A model generated the notes under the pieces. That model searched no databases. It was not told where the DNA came from and saw only the letters and a list, made by a program, of their open reading frames with translations. From contig NZ_JACCKD010000001.1 of NCBI RefSeq assembly GCF_013450155.1, positions 806,001 through 870,000 on the forward strand: a stretch of DNA of 64,000 bases, given 5' to 3'. This document shows positions 1 through 9,074 of this stretch, in pieces. Source of the stretch: Haloechinothrix aidingensis (GTDB lineage Bacteria > Actinomycetota > Actinomycetes > Mycobacteriales > Pseudonocardiaceae). The first letter of the stretch is position 1; the number at the start of each line of letters is the position of its first letter. Made by a program: the position numbers and the translations under genes.

Positions 1-19
1 TGGTCTTGAGTCGCACTCC

Positions 20-200
20 GGTGCGTCTCAACGAAGGATCCGCAGGCGAGCGGGCGGCCGGCGTAGGAGGAACGAGGCTTCTCGGCGGGTGCTCCCGCCA
101 TGAGTGTCACGCCCCGCGCCGTCCTGTGCCGGGGCGTTTCGTCGTCTCCGGGCCTTCTGGGCCGCTCTCGGTCTGCTGATCAACTAACGCCACGAGAGGA
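20..200 (+). promoter_or_regulatory. Putative L10 leader (autoregulatory mRNA leader of rplJ-rplL)
   Basis: The region upstream of rplJ looks like the ribosomal-protein L10 leader to which L10(L12)4 binds to repress its own operon. It has a purine-rich segment around 33-45 (GAAGGATCCGCAGG), then a GGCGTAGGAGGAACGAGG segment at 59-76, an arrangement resembling actinobacterial L10 leaders. A 7-bp hairpin follows (CGCCCCG at 110-116 paired with CGGGGCG at 130-136) and ends in TTTCGTCG, which could act as an attenuator. The assignment rests on recall of the family and position; a covariance-model search was not possible. Confidence 0.6.
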
Positions 201-207
201 GGCGACC

Positions 208-747
208 ATGGCGACTCGGGAGAAGGTGGAGGCCGTCGCCGAGATCGCGGATCGATTCCGCAACAGCTCGGCAGCAGTCATCACCGAATACACGGGTCTG
301 TCCGTGGCTCAGCTCAATCAGCTGCGTCGCACCCTCGGCTCGGGCACCAAGTACCGGATCGCGAAGAACACCCTTGTCCGGCGCGCCGTACAGGATGCGG
401 GCGTCGAAGGGCTCGACGATCTCTTCATCGGGCCGACGGCCATCGCGTTCGTCGAGGACGAGCCGGTCGAGGCCGCCAAGGCCCTGAAGAACTTCGCGAA
501 GGACAACAAGGCTCTTGTGATCAAGGGCGGATACATGGACGGCCGTCCGCTTTCCGTCAACGAGATCGACGAGCTCGCCGAGCTGGACAGCCGCGAGGTG
601 CTGTTGAGCAAGGCAGCTGGTGCGTTCAAGGCCAAGATGTCCCAGGCCGCGACCATGTTCGCGGAACCTGCCTCGCAGGTTGCCCGGCTCGCCGCCGTGC
701 TCGAGGACAAGCGTTCCGGGTCCGGCGACGAGTCGGCTGCCGCATGA
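208..747 (+). CDS. rplJ: 50S ribosomal protein L10
   Basis: L10 anchors the L7/L12 stalk to the large subunit, where the stalk recruits translation factors. The 179-residue product starts [17 protein letters not shown] and carries the typical L10 core ([25 protein letters not shown]) and a C-terminal helix ([10 protein letters not shown]-like) that binds L12 dimers. An upstream in-frame ATG at 100 exists, but ATG 208 is preceded by AGAGGAGG at the right distance and gives the normal family length. It is followed 56 nt later by rplL, with which it should be co-transcribed and autoregulated through the leader. Confidence 0.97.
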   Translation: MATREKVEAVAEIADRFRNSSAAVITEYTGLSVAQLNQLRRTLGSGTKYRIAKNTLVRRAVQDAGVEGLDDLFIGPTAIAFVEDEPVEAAKALKNFAKDNKALVIKGGYMDGRPLSVNEIDELAELDSREVLLSKAAGAFKAKMSQAATMFAEPASQVARLAAVLEDKRSGSGDESAAA

Positions 748-803
748 GCCACGGGCTGTACACGACCCCATCACCCGCGTAGGAACAGAGAGGAAGGGCC
801 ACC

Positions 804-1193
804 ATGGCCAAGATGAGCACCGAGGAGCTCCTTGACGTATTCAAGGAGATGACGCTGCTTGAGCTGTCCGACTTCGTCAAGCAGTTCGAGGAGACCTTCG
901 ACGTTACCGCCGCCGCGCCGGTGGCGGCCGCGCCGGCGGCGGCAGCCGGGGGCGGCGAAGCCGAGGCCGTTGAGGAGCAGGACGAGTTCGACGTCGTGCT
1001 CGAGGGCGCCGGGGACAAGAAGATCCAGGTCATCAAGGTGATCCGCGAGGTCATCACGGGCCTGGGTCTCAAGGAGGCCAAGGAGCTGGTCGAGGAGACC
1101 CCGAAGCCGATCATGGAGAAGGTCGACAAGGAGGCCGCCGAGGCCGCCAAGGCCAAGCTCGAGGAAGCAGGCGCGAGCATCACGATCAAGTAG
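804..1193 (+). CDS. rplL: 50S ribosomal protein L7/L12
   Basis: The 129-residue product has the two-domain L7/L12 layout. An N-terminal dimerisation helix ([22 protein letters not shown]) is followed by an Ala/Pro/Gly hinge around residues 35-50. The conserved C-terminal factor-binding domain comes last ([38 protein letters not shown]). It forms the mobile ribosomal stalk that stimulates EF-Tu and EF-G GTPase activity. The start ATG follows GAGGAAGGG. A strong intrinsic terminator lies 20 nt downstream, closing the rplJ-rplL unit before the mce operon. Confidence 0.98.
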   Translation: MAKMSTEELLDVFKEMTLLELSDFVKQFEETFDVTAAAPVAAAPAAAAGGGEAEAVEEQDEFDVVLEGAGDKKIQVIKVIREVITGLGLKEAKELVEETPKPIMEKVDKEAAEAAKAKLEEAGASITIK

Positions 1194-1212
1194 TTCGTGC
1201 GAGCGAGTTCAG

Positions 1213-1242
1213 GGGGCGGGCATCCGGCTGGGTGCCCGCCCC
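1213..1242 (+). terminator. Intrinsic terminator after rplL
   Basis: A perfect 10-bp inverted repeat, GGGGCGGGCA (1213-1222) and TGCCCGCCCC (1233-1242), has a 10-nt loop and is followed by GCTCTTTCT. It lies 20 nt after the rplL stop, so it should separate the ribosomal stalk operon from the mce operon. Confidence 0.85.
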
Positions 1243-1597
1243 GCTCTTTCTGGGCTACGGTCACCCCGGACGAGCAGGAGGCGCGAGCACGTGGCGCCCA
1301 GCCGGGTTGCATGTGCTGGTGACGTGCGGTCGACCCGTTCTCCCGCGGGTGAGTGACGACGTCACCGGCCAACGGAACCGTAACGCTGTTTATGACGCGA
1401 GGCACAATCGAGGTATGTTCCGTGCCTACGGCGGTGACAAGCCGGGGTACGTAGCCTGTGAGAAAGAAATGACCGACGAGTAACCTATTCGCGAATCGCT
1501 CGTTGCACAGGGTGGACGGGGAAGCATGTTCATTCGCGTGTGCGCACGAACCGGTCGATTCGGTTGGTTGGTCGGCGAATGAGATCCGGGAGGTCCG
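1243..1597. other. Intergenic region upstream of the mce operon
   Basis: No convincing gene is present; the short open frame here has no ribosome-binding site or family resemblance. The DNA carries three related ATTCGC motifs: a 10-bp palindrome ATTCGCGAAT at 1487-1496, CATTCGC at 1531-1537, and its inverted partner GCGAATG at 1575-1581. They may be operator half-sites for a regulator of the mce operon. I could not pick a promoter with confidence. Confidence 0.4.
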
Positions 1598-2782
1598 ATG
1601 GGTGCCGAGGTTGTCATAGAGGGGCTGTCCAAATCGTTTGGGAGTCAGCCCATCTGGCGGGATGTGTCGCTGTCGCTTCCGCCGGGTGAGGTCTCGGTGA
1701 TGCTCGGGCCGTCCGGTACGGGTAAGTCGGTCTTTCTGAAGTCGATGATCGGGCTGCTCAAGCCGGACACCGGCACGTGTGTGGTCAACGGCACCGACAT
1801 CGTGCGGTGCTCGGAGCACAAGCTGTACGAGACGCGCAAGCTCTTCGGGGTGCTGTTCCAGGACGGCGCGCTGTTCGGGTCGATGAACCTGTACGACAAC
1901 GTGGCCTTCCCGCTGCGTGAGCACACCAAGAAGAGCGAGTCCGAGATCAAGCGGATCGTCATGGAGAAGCTGGCGATGACCGGGCTGTCCGGCGCGGAGG
2001 ACAAGCTTCCCGGCGAGATCTCCGGCGGGATGCGCAAGCGCGCCGGGTTGGCGCGTGCCCTCGTGCTGGACCCGGAGATCATCCTGTGTGACGAGCCGGA
2101 CTCCGGGCTCGACCCGGTACGCACGGCGTACCTGTCCCAGCTGCTGATCGACCTCAACGCGCAGATCGACGCGACGATCCTGATCGTGACGCACAACATC
2201 AACGTCGCGCGCACGGTTCCGGACAACCTGGGCATGCTCTTCCGTAAGGAGCTGGTCATGTTCGGCCCGCGCGAGGTACTGCTGACCAGTCACGAGCCCG
2301 TGGTCGAGCAGTTCCTCAACGGGCGCAGGCTCGGCCCGATCGGGATGTCCGAGGAGAAGGACAGCGCGACCATGGCCGCCGAGCAGGCCAACGTCGAGGC
2401 CGGTCACCACGACGGTGGGACCGAGGACGTGCGCGGCGTGGTACCGCAGATCCAGCCGACCCCGGGACTGCCCGTGCGTCAGGGTGAGCGGCGCCGCAAG
2501 GACCGGGTCATGCAGATCCTGCACACCCTGCCGCCGGAGGCGCAGGAAGGCATCATCGAGTCGCTCTCGCCCGAGGAGCAGCAGCACTACGGGGTGCGCC
2601 CGCACCAGCTCGTCGGCGCGGGACAGCACGCGGCGGGTGGCTCGGGCGGCAGCACCGTGCCGTTGCCGACCGAGCACCACGGCGAGCTGCCCGCGGAGGA
2701 GGTCGCGAACCGTCCGGGCGACCGCGCCTCCCATGGTGAGAGTGGCCAGCACACCGACGCACAGTGGTGGAGCAACCAGTAG
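1598..2782 (+). CDS. ABC transporter ATPase of the Mce lipid importer (MceG/Mkl/MlaF-like)
   Basis: This cytoplasmic ATPase should energise the MCE transporter encoded downstream. Visible motifs are Walker A GPSGTGKS (residues 37-44), a Q-loop (LFQDGALFGSMN), signature ISGGMRKR (about residue 141) and Walker B IILCDEPDSGLDP. Together these are typical of the MlaF/Mkl subfamily. ATG 1598 is preceded by GGGAGGT. At 394 residues it carries a C-terminal extension of roughly 140 residues beyond the ATPase core, rich in Gly, Gln and His, with a short helical piece (LHTLPPEAQEGIIESLSPEEQ). Its stop overlaps the likely GTG start of the first permease, so it is translationally coupled. In Mycobacterium tuberculosis the homologous mkl also lies between rplL and rpoB, but without the other mce genes. 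Confidence 0.93.
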   Translation: MGAEVVIEGLSKSFGSQPIWRDVSLSLPPGEVSVMLGPSGTGKSVFLKSMIGLLKPDTGTCVVNGTDIVRCSEHKLYETRKLFGVLFQDGALFGSMNLYDNVAFPLREHTKKSESEIKRIVMEKLAMTGLSGAEDKLPGEISGGMRKRAGLARALVLDPEIILCDEPDSGLDPVRTAYLSQLLIDLNAQIDATILIVTHNINVARTVPDNLGMLFRKELVMFGPREVLLTSHEPVVEQFLNGRRLGPIGMSEEKDSATMAAEQANVEAGHHDGGTEDVRGVVPQIQPTPGLPVRQGERRRKDRVMQILHTLPPEAQEGIIESLSPEEQQHYGVRPHQLVGAGQHAAGGSGGSTVPLPTEHHGELPAEEVANRPGDRASHGESGQHTDAQWWSNQ

Positions 2783-3576
2783 TGACCACAGCAGCACCCC
2801 CTCGTAAGATCCCCGGTCTGGGGATGTTGCGCGAGACCGGGAAGCTATTCGCGCTGGGTCTCGACGTCGCGCGTGGCTTCTTCCAGCGGCCGTTCCAGCT
2901 GAGGGAGTTCATCCAGCAGGCCTGGTTCATCGCCAACGTCAGCATCCTGCCGACGATCCTGGTCTCGGTGCCGTTCGGCGCGGTGATCGCGCTGCACCTG
3001 GGAACGTTGACCCGGCAGCTGGGGGCCGAGTCGTTCACCGGTGCGGTCAGCGTGCTCGCCGTTGTGCAGCAGGCTGCCCCTGTGGTCACCGCGCTGATCG
3101 TGGCAGGCGCGGGTGGTTCGGCGATCTGTGCCGATATCGGCTCACGGACCATCCGCGACGAGATCGACGCGATGGAGGTACTCGGCGTCTCCGCCGTGCA
3201 GCGTCTGATCGTGCCGAGGGTGCTCGCGGCCATGCTGGTCGCGGTGCTGCTCAATGGTGTGGTCAGTGTCGTCGGCGTGCTCGGCGGCTATTTCTTCAAC
3301 ATCATCCTGGGTGGCGGAACGCCAGGGGCGTACCTGGCGAGCTTCACGCTGCTCGCGCAGCTGCCCGACCTGTGGATCAGCACGATCAAGGCACTGATCT
3401 TCGGATTCATCGCCGGGGTGGTCGCGTCCTACCGGGGGCTGAATCCGACCGGTGGTCCGAAGGGAGTGGGCGACGCTGTCAACCAGTCGGTGGTCATCAC
3501 CTTCCTGCTGCTGTTCTTCGTCAACTTCATCTTGACGGCGGTGTACCTGCAGGTCGTCCCGCCACCGGGGAGTTGA
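2782..3576 (+). CDS. YrbE/MlaE-family permease, first subunit of the Mce transporter
   Basis: This is an integral membrane permease with several hydrophobic segments and the MlaE core (GAVIALHLGTLTRQLGAESFTGA; GGSAICADIGSRTIRDEIDAMEVLG; RGLNPTGGPKGVGDAVNQSVV). The RDEIDAMEVLG motif is the coupling segment thought to contact the ATPase. I favour GTG 2782, which overlaps the ATPase stop by one base and has GGAG nine bases upstream. An in-frame GTG at 2764 would add six residues. The product is 264 residues and pairs with the second permease at 3583. Confidence 0.92.
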   Translation: MTTAAPPRKIPGLGMLRETGKLFALGLDVARGFFQRPFQLREFIQQAWFIANVSILPTILVSVPFGAVIALHLGTLTRQLGAESFTGAVSVLAVVQQAAPVVTALIVAGAGGSAICADIGSRTIRDEIDAMEVLGVSAVQRLIVPRVLAAMLVAVLLNGVVSVVGVLGGYFFNIILGGGTPGAYLASFTLLAQLPDLWISTIKALIFGFIAGVVASYRGLNPTGGPKGVGDAVNQSVVITFLLLFFVNFILTAVYLQVVPPPGS

Positions 3577-3582
3577 TCGCCG

Positions 3583-4431
3583 ATGACGATGCGAACCACC
3601 CTGACCAAGACGGCCCGCAGCGCCGTCGACGGTCCGCTCTCGGTCCTCGACGACCTTGGCGACCAGCTCTCCTTCTACGTGCGCGCGCTGGCATGGGTGC
3701 CGCGCACGCTACGCAGGTACGTTAAGGAGGTCCTGCGCATCCTCGCCGAGGTCAGCTTCGGCAGCGGTGCGCTCGCGATGATCGCCGGCACGGTCGGCGT
3801 GATGCTCGGTATGACGCTGTTCGTGGGCACGGTCGTGGGGCTGCAGGCCTACGCCGGGCTGGATCAGCTGGGAACGGCTGCGCTGTCCGGTTTCGCCTCC
3901 GCCTACGTCAACACCCGTGAGGTGGCCCCGCTGGTGGCCGGGCTCGCGTTGACCGCGACCGTCGGCGCGGGGTTCACCGCGCAGCTGGGCGCGATGCGGA
4001 TCTCCGAGGAGATCGACGCCGTCGAGGTCATGGGCGTGCCGAGCCTGCCGTTCCTGGTCACGACCCGGGTTATCGCCGGTTTCGTCGCGATCATCCCGCT
4101 GTACATCATCGGGTTGCTGGCCTCGTACGCGGGCTCCCGGGCGATCGTGGTGTACTTCTACGGGCAGTCGCCGGGTACGTATGACCACTATTTCGAGCTG
4201 TTCCTGCCGCCCGAGGACGTGTTCATCTCCTTCTTCAAGGTGCTCGTCTTCGCGGTGATCATCATCATGTCGCACTGCTACTACGGCTACACCGCCTCGG
4301 GCGGCCCGGCAGGCGTCGGCGTCGCGGTGGGGCGGTCGGTGCGGCTGACGATCGTGGTCGTCGCGATCGTGAACTTCTTCCTCGGGTTCGCTATCTGGGG
4401 CCTGGAGACGACGGTGAGGATCGCGGGATGA
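3583..4431 (+). CDS. YrbE/MlaE-family permease, second subunit of the Mce transporter
   Basis: The second MlaE-type permease (282 residues) forms the heteromeric channel with the preceding subunit. Conserved segments include GAGFTAQLGAMRISEEIDAVEVMGVPSL-like sequence around residues 126-153 and a C-terminal SGGPAGVGVAVGRSVR motif. The N-terminal 40 residues are predicted cytoplasmic. It starts six bases after the first permease and its TGA overlaps the ATG of the MceA-type gene (ATGA), so the whole set is tightly coupled. Confidence 0.92.
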   Translation: MTMRTTLTKTARSAVDGPLSVLDDLGDQLSFYVRALAWVPRTLRRYVKEVLRILAEVSFGSGALAMIAGTVGVMLGMTLFVGTVVGLQAYAGLDQLGTAALSGFASAYVNTREVAPLVAGLALTATVGAGFTAQLGAMRISEEIDAVEVMGVPSLPFLVTTRVIAGFVAIIPLYIIGLLASYAGSRAIVVYFYGQSPGTYDHYFELFLPPEDVFISFFKVLVFAVIIIMSHCYYGYTASGGPAGVGVAVGRSVRLTIVVVAIVNFFLGFAIWGLETTVRIAG

Positions 4432-5870
4432 GTGCGCCGGGAGCTTTTACGACGTTGCGACGCAGGCTGCTCGGGGTGGCCTTCATCGGGCTGGTCGTGG
4501 GAGCCGTCTCGCTGAGCGTGGCGGACTTCCAGGGTGCGTTCACCCCGGTCGCCACCGTGAAGCTGGAGACCGACAAGGTCGGTAACCAGCTCGGGGAGCG
4601 GTCGGACGTCAAGGCGCGTGGCGTGATCGTCGGTCAGGTCGACCGGGTGGTACCGCGCGAGGACGGTGCCACGCTGGAGCTGGCGCTGGACCCGGAAAAG
4701 ATCGATATAGTGCCTGCCGACGCCACGGCCCTGCTGACACAGAAGACGCTGTTCGGCGAGCGGTTCGTCTCGCTGCAGTTCGAGGGCGAGGGCGAGGACA
4801 CCGGCCGGAGCCTGTCCGATGGCGACGTCATCACGCAGGACCGCACCAGTACGGCGCTGGAGCTGTACGCGGCGTTCGAGAACCTGCTCCCGACGCTGCA
4901 GGCGGTACAGCCGCAGAAGCTCAACAGCACGTTGACGGTGATGGCCAACGCGCTGGAGGGGCGTGGTGGCGAGCTCGGCGAGACGTTGACGCAGATGAGC
5001 GAGCACTTCGCCGAGCTGGAGCCGCACCTGCCCGAACTGCAGGAGAACTTCGCCAACCTCGCCGAGTACTCCCACAACCTTTCCGACGCGGTGCCGGACG
5101 TCGCGCAGATGCTGGACAACTTCGCGGCGAACGCGCGGACCGTCGTGGAGAAGCAGCAGGACCTGTTCGAGCTGTACGGCAGCGTGACGATCTCGGCGCG
5201 GGACTTCGACACGTTCCTCGAGGCCAACCGCGACAACATCATCGCGCTGAACGAGACCTCCCGTCCCGCGATGGAGACGATCGCCTTGTACTCGCCGGAG
5301 TTTCCTTGCGTGATCGGCCAGATGGCCGGCACCGTGGATCGGCTCGACGAGGCATTCGGCAAGGGCACAGAGGATCCGGGCCTGCGCGCCGACGTGGTGA
5401 TCACCCCGAACAGGGGCAAGTACGAACCGGGCCAGGACGAGCCGGAGTACAACCAGTGGTCGGACGAGCTCGGCTACCGCGGACCGTACTGCGTCGACCC
5501 GGACAAGCTGCCGGAACCGCTGCCGTACCCGTACCCGCCGTTCGCGCTGGACGACGGAAGTGAGCACCCGCCACCGGCGCGGTCGGAGCTGGACGGGCAG
5601 CCGTTCCCGTGCGATGCGATCGAGACGTTCGGGCATCCGATTCCCGAGGGGCTGGACTGCGCCCCGGGGACGCGCCCCGAGGAACAGGGCGGTGGCGGAT
5701 CGTCCGCGGGGACGAACCCCGCGAACTCTCCGGCCAACACGCCTGCCGAGCACATGGTGCTGTCCGAGCTGGTCGGCCTGCAACTCGATAAGGACGCCGA
5801 CGACATGCCTGGCTGGACCGGGCTGCTGGTCGGCCCGCTGTACCGCGGGGCGGAGGTGAGTTTCGAGTGA
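4428..5870 (+). CDS. MCE-family protein, MceA-type
   Basis: This is the first of six consecutive MCE proteins. It has an N-terminal membrane anchor (LLGVAFIGLVVGAVSLSVADF), an MCE domain (VKLETDKVGNQLGERSDVKARGVIVGQV) and the following helical region (NLAEYSHNLSDAVPDVAQML). The 480-residue product ends in a Pro/Gly-rich low-complexity stretch with several cysteines, common in actinobacterial MceA proteins. In the cell it should sit outside the membrane as one strand of a hexameric lipid conduit leading to the YrbE permeases. The ATGA overlap with the permease gene fixes the start. Confidence 0.93.
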   Translation: MSAPGAFTTLRRRLLGVAFIGLVVGAVSLSVADFQGAFTPVATVKLETDKVGNQLGERSDVKARGVIVGQVDRVVPREDGATLELALDPEKIDIVPADATALLTQKTLFGERFVSLQFEGEGEDTGRSLSDGDVITQDRTSTALELYAAFENLLPTLQAVQPQKLNSTLTVMANALEGRGGELGETLTQMSEHFAELEPHLPELQENFANLAEYSHNLSDAVPDVAQMLDNFAANARTVVEKQQDLFELYGSVTISARDFDTFLEANRDNIIALNETSRPAMETIALYSPEFPCVIGQMAGTVDRLDEAFGKGTEDPGLRADVVITPNRGKYEPGQDEPEYNQWSDELGYRGPYCVDPDKLPEPLPYPYPPFALDDGSEHPPPARSELDGQPFPCDAIETFGHPIPEGLDCAPGTRPEEQGGGGSSAGTNPANSPANTPAEHMVLSELVGLQLDKDADDMPGWTGLLVGPLYRGAEVSFE

Positions 5871-6907
5871 GCAACGCGCTGGCCATGACCTCCTCCCTGG
5901 TCAAGCTGATCATTTTCGTGGTGGTGACGGCAGTGACCACCGCGGTGCTGGGCATCAGCATCGCCAACATCAACCTGACCTCGACCGAGACCTACTCGGC
6001 GCGGTTCTCGGACGCGACCTTGCTGCTGGAGAACGACGACGTGCGCATCGCGGGGGTGCGTGTGGGTCAAGTGGAGAGCGTGCAGGTCGTGGACCGGCGC
6101 CTGGCCGAGGTGGAGTTCTCGGTGGACTCCTCGGTCGAGCTGCCCGCTGCGACCACCGCGACCATCAAGTACCGCAACATCGCCGGTCAGCGCTACGTCG
6201 CACTGAACCCGGGTGCTGGTTCCTCGGACGAGTTGCTGCCTGTCGGTGGCAATATCCCGCTGGAACGGACCCAGCCTGCCCTGAACCTCACGGAGCTGTT
6301 CAACGGGTTCAAGCCGCTGTTCGAAGCCCTCACACCCGAGGACGTGAACAAGCTCTCGCACCAGATCATCCAGGTCATGCAGGGGGAGGCAGGCACCGTG
6401 GAGAGCCTGCTGGCACACACCGCGTCGCTGACCGAGTCGATAGCGAACAAGGACCAGGTCATCGGCGAGGTGATCGGCAACCTGAACGAGGTCCTCGCCG
6501 CGTTGAACGAGCGCACCCCGGAGTTCAACGAGACGCTCATCCGGATGCAGGAGCTGGTCTCGGGACTGTCCGAGGACCGCGAGCACATCGGTGAGGCCGT
6601 GGAGGCCGTCGGGGAGCTGTCGTCGACGACGTCAGGGTTCCTCGAGGAGGTCCGCGGTCCGCTGCGCAACGACATCGAGCAACTGGGCGAGCTGACCGAG
6701 AACCTCAACGAGCACGAGGGCACGGTGGAGCACTTCATCCAGTTCATGCCGGAGAAGCTCCGACAGATCAGCCGGACAGGCAGCTACGGCTCGTGGTTCA
6801 ACTTCTTCGAGTGCATGGCTGAGGCCGATGTCCGGCTGACCCCGGACTCCGAGCCGGTCACGATCCCGCTGGGCGAGTCGGACGCTGAAAGGTGCGGACC
6901 AGCATGA
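5867..6907 (+). CDS. MCE-family protein, MceB-type
   Basis: A 346-residue MCE protein with an N-terminal transmembrane helix (LVKLIIFVVVTAVTTAVLGISI), an MCE domain (YSARFSDATLLLENDDVRIAGVRVGQVESV) and a long helical segment. The phrase RYVALNPG matches the beta-barrel edge found in MceB proteins. The GTG start overlaps the MceA stop by four bases (GTGA), indicating translational coupling. It should form part of the six-protein MCE assembly. Confidence 0.92.
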   Translation: MSNALAMTSSLVKLIIFVVVTAVTTAVLGISIANINLTSTETYSARFSDATLLLENDDVRIAGVRVGQVESVQVVDRRLAEVEFSVDSSVELPAATTATIKYRNIAGQRYVALNPGAGSSDELLPVGGNIPLERTQPALNLTELFNGFKPLFEALTPEDVNKLSHQIIQVMQGEAGTVESLLAHTASLTESIANKDQVIGEVIGNLNEVLAALNERTPEFNETLIRMQELVSGLSEDREHIGEAVEAVGELSSTTSGFLEEVRGPLRNDIEQLGELTENLNEHEGTVEHFIQFMPEKLRQISRTGSYGSWFNFFECMAEADVRLTPDSEPVTIPLGESDAERCGPA

Positions 6908-7890
6908 AGTCCTTCCAGCAGTTCAACCCGATCCCGATCGCACTGGTCGGCATCGTCGCGCTGGTCCTCGGGGTGGTGGCCGCGATGAACTCGGAGAAGC
7001 TACCGGTGATCGGTGCCGGAACGCTGCACTCCGCGGAGTTCGAGGAGGCAGCCGGGCTGCAGAGCGGCAACGAGGTCCGGGTGGCAGGCATCAAGGTCGG
7101 CGAGGTCGACGACGTCAACCTCGACGGCGACAGGGTCGTGGTCGACTTCCGGGTCAAGGACACGTGGCTCGGCGACGACACGCGGGCCGGTATCGAGCTC
7201 AAGGACATGCTCGGCCAGAAGTACATGTCGCTGGACCCGGCAGGGGAGGAGGTCCTCGACCCGAGTGAGCCCATCCCGCTGGAGCGGACCAGCTCCCCGT
7301 TCGACGTCCTCGAGGCCTTCCGGGAGCTCTCCGAGACCACCGACGCCATCGACACCGAGCAGCTGGCCGAGAGCTTCGACGTGATGTCCGAGACCTTCTC
7401 CGATACCCCTGAACACGTCGAAGGCGCGCTGACCGGGCTGTCGAAGCTGTCCGACACGATCTCCGAACGGGACAGCGAGCTCAAGGAGCTGCTCACCAAC
7501 ACCGAACAGATCAGCCGGACGTTGAGCGAGCGCGACGAGGAGCTGGTCAAGCTCATGCGGGACGGTAACCGGCTGCTCGACGAGCTCCGCCAGCGCAAGG
7601 AAGCGATCAGCGCCCTGCTGCGCGGGACGCAGGAACTCGCCGAGCAATTGCAGGGGTTGGTCGAGGACAACCAGGAACAGCTCAACCCGGTGTTGCAGGA
7701 GCTCGACCAGTTCACGTCGATGCTGCACCGCAACAGGGAGGCGCTCAGCCAGGGCCTGAAGGAGTACGCACCGTTCATCAGGAAGTTCGCCAACGTCGTG
7801 GGTAGCGGCCGCTGGTTCGACAACTACATCTGCGGGCTGCTCCCGCCGTCGGAAGGCCCCTACAACGAGGAGGGGTGTGATCCGCGATGA
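6904..7890 (+). CDS. MCE-family protein, MceC-type
   Basis: A 328-residue MCE protein with an N-terminal hydrophobic anchor (PIPIALVGIVALVLGVVAAM), an MCE domain (LHSAEFEEAAGLQSGNEVRVAGIKVGEV; QKYMSLDPAG) and a strongly heptad-like helical region at about residues 110-270. ATG 6904 forms an ATGA overlap with the preceding stop and is preceded by AAAGG. An in-frame GTG at 6892 would add four residues. It is co-transcribed with its neighbours. Confidence 0.92.
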   Translation: MKSFQQFNPIPIALVGIVALVLGVVAAMNSEKLPVIGAGTLHSAEFEEAAGLQSGNEVRVAGIKVGEVDDVNLDGDRVVVDFRVKDTWLGDDTRAGIELKDMLGQKYMSLDPAGEEVLDPSEPIPLERTSSPFDVLEAFRELSETTDAIDTEQLAESFDVMSETFSDTPEHVEGALTGLSKLSDTISERDSELKELLTNTEQISRTLSERDEELVKLMRDGNRLLDELRQRKEAISALLRGTQELAEQLQGLVEDNQEQLNPVLQELDQFTSMLHRNREALSQGLKEYAPFIRKFANVVGSGRWFDNYICGLLPPSEGPYNEEGCDPR

Positions 7891-9074
7891 GCCTGCGGAC
7901 GCTCGGAAGCTACCTCTCCCACGGCCTCACGCGCTGGATCGCGATCGCCTGCGTGCTCGCGCTCGTCGTCGCCGGAGGCGTGTGGTGGCTGCAACAGGAC
8001 GGCGAGAAGACGGCTACCGCGTTCTTCCCCGCCGCGATCGGCTTGTACGAGGGCAACACCGTGCGGGTGCTCGGTGTCGACATGGGGACCGTGGAGGCGG
8101 TCGAACCGGTGGGCGACCGCGTCAAGGTCACCATGAGCTACGACAGCGAGGTGGACATCCCCGCCGATGCCAAGGCCGTGATCGTGGCACCCTCACTGGT
8201 CAGTGACCGGTACGTGCAGTTCACCCCGGCCTATACCGGTGGTCCGGTTCTGGAGGACGGGGCGATGGTCCCGCAGGAACGCACTGCCGTGCCGCTGGAG
8301 ATCGACGATCTCTACGAGAGCACGAACCGGCTCGCCGACGCGCTCGGACCGGAGGGCGCCAACGAGGACGGCTCGCTGTCGAACCTGATCAGCACGCTGG
8401 CCGAGAACATGGACGGCCAGGGCGAGAACTTCAACGAGACGATCACGAAGATGGGGCAGCTGTCCGAGACCCTGTCGGGCAGCTCCGAGGAGCTGTTCGG
8501 CACGGTACGTAACCTCGCGGAGTTCACGTCCACGCTGGCCGACAGCGACGAGGAGGTCCGGCGGTTCGAGGAACAACTGGCCGACATCAGCGGGTTCCTG
8601 GCCGGCGAGCGGGAGAACCTCGGTGCCATGGTCGAGCAGCTCGGCGTGACGCTGGACATGGTGCAGCGGTTCATCGAGGACAACCACGAGGAGATCCGGT
8701 CCAACGTCGACAAGCTGGCCGATGTCACCCAGGTACTGGTCGAGCAGCGTGCCGCGCTTGCCGAGTTCATGGATGTCGCGCCGACGGCGCTGAACAATGT
8801 CATCAACTCCTACAACGCCACCGGCGGTACGCTCGACGCCCGGGGTAACTTCAACGAGCTGACGATGTCGCCGCTCACGCTGGCCTGCTACCTGGTGGAT
8901 CGTGGGCCGGAGGAGCTGGCGGCCGCGGGCACGGCCTGCGACGAGCTCACCGGCCCGTTGCAGGGGAAGCTTCCCTCGCCCGCGGAGACGATCGAGACGT
9001 TGCAGCAGGGTGAGCTTCCGCTGCCTTCCGTCGACGAGTTCTCCGGACCCACCCCGCAGGGAGGTGGTCAGTGA
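7887..9074 (+). CDS. MCE-family protein, MceD-type
   Basis: A 395-residue MCE protein with an N-terminal anchor (RWIAIACVLALVVAGGVWWL), an MCE domain (FFPAAIGLYEGNTVRVLGVDMGTVEAV; DRYVQFTPAYTGG) and a helical domain with repeated Asn/Glu-rich heptads. A C-terminal tail follows (LPLPSVDEFSGPTPQ). It is joined to the preceding gene by an ATGA overlap and to the next by a GTGA overlap. It is expected to be a strand of the MCE conduit. Confidence 0.92.
   Translation: MSLRTLGSYLSHGLTRWIAIACVLALVVAGGVWWLQQDGEKTATAFFPAAIGLYEGNTVRVLGVDMGTVEAVEPVGDRVKVTMSYDSEVDIPADAKAVIVAPSLVSDRYVQFTPAYTGGPVLEDGAMVPQERTAVPLEIDDLYESTNRLADALGPEGANEDGSLSNLISTLAENMDGQGENFNETITKMGQLSETLSGSSEELFGTVRNLAEFTSTLADSDEEVRRFEEQLADISGFLAGERENLGAMVEQLGVTLDMVQRFIEDNHEEIRSNVDKLADVTQVLVEQRAALAEFMDVAPTALNNVINSYNATGGTLDARGNFNELTMSPLTLACYLVDRGPEELAAAGTACDELTGPLQGKLPSPAETIETLQQGELPLPSVDEFSGPTPQGGGQ

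Noticed and set aside
1232-1483. 83-codon open frame between rplL and the mce operon
   Set aside because: It begins inside the rplL terminator stem, lacks a ribosome-binding site and has no family similarity.
626-2797. Long open frame on the minus strand opposite rplL and the Mce ATPase
   Set aside because: GC-rich DNA with strong third-position bias creates long antisense frames. This one has no family motif or ribosome-binding site, and the plus-strand genes explain the region.
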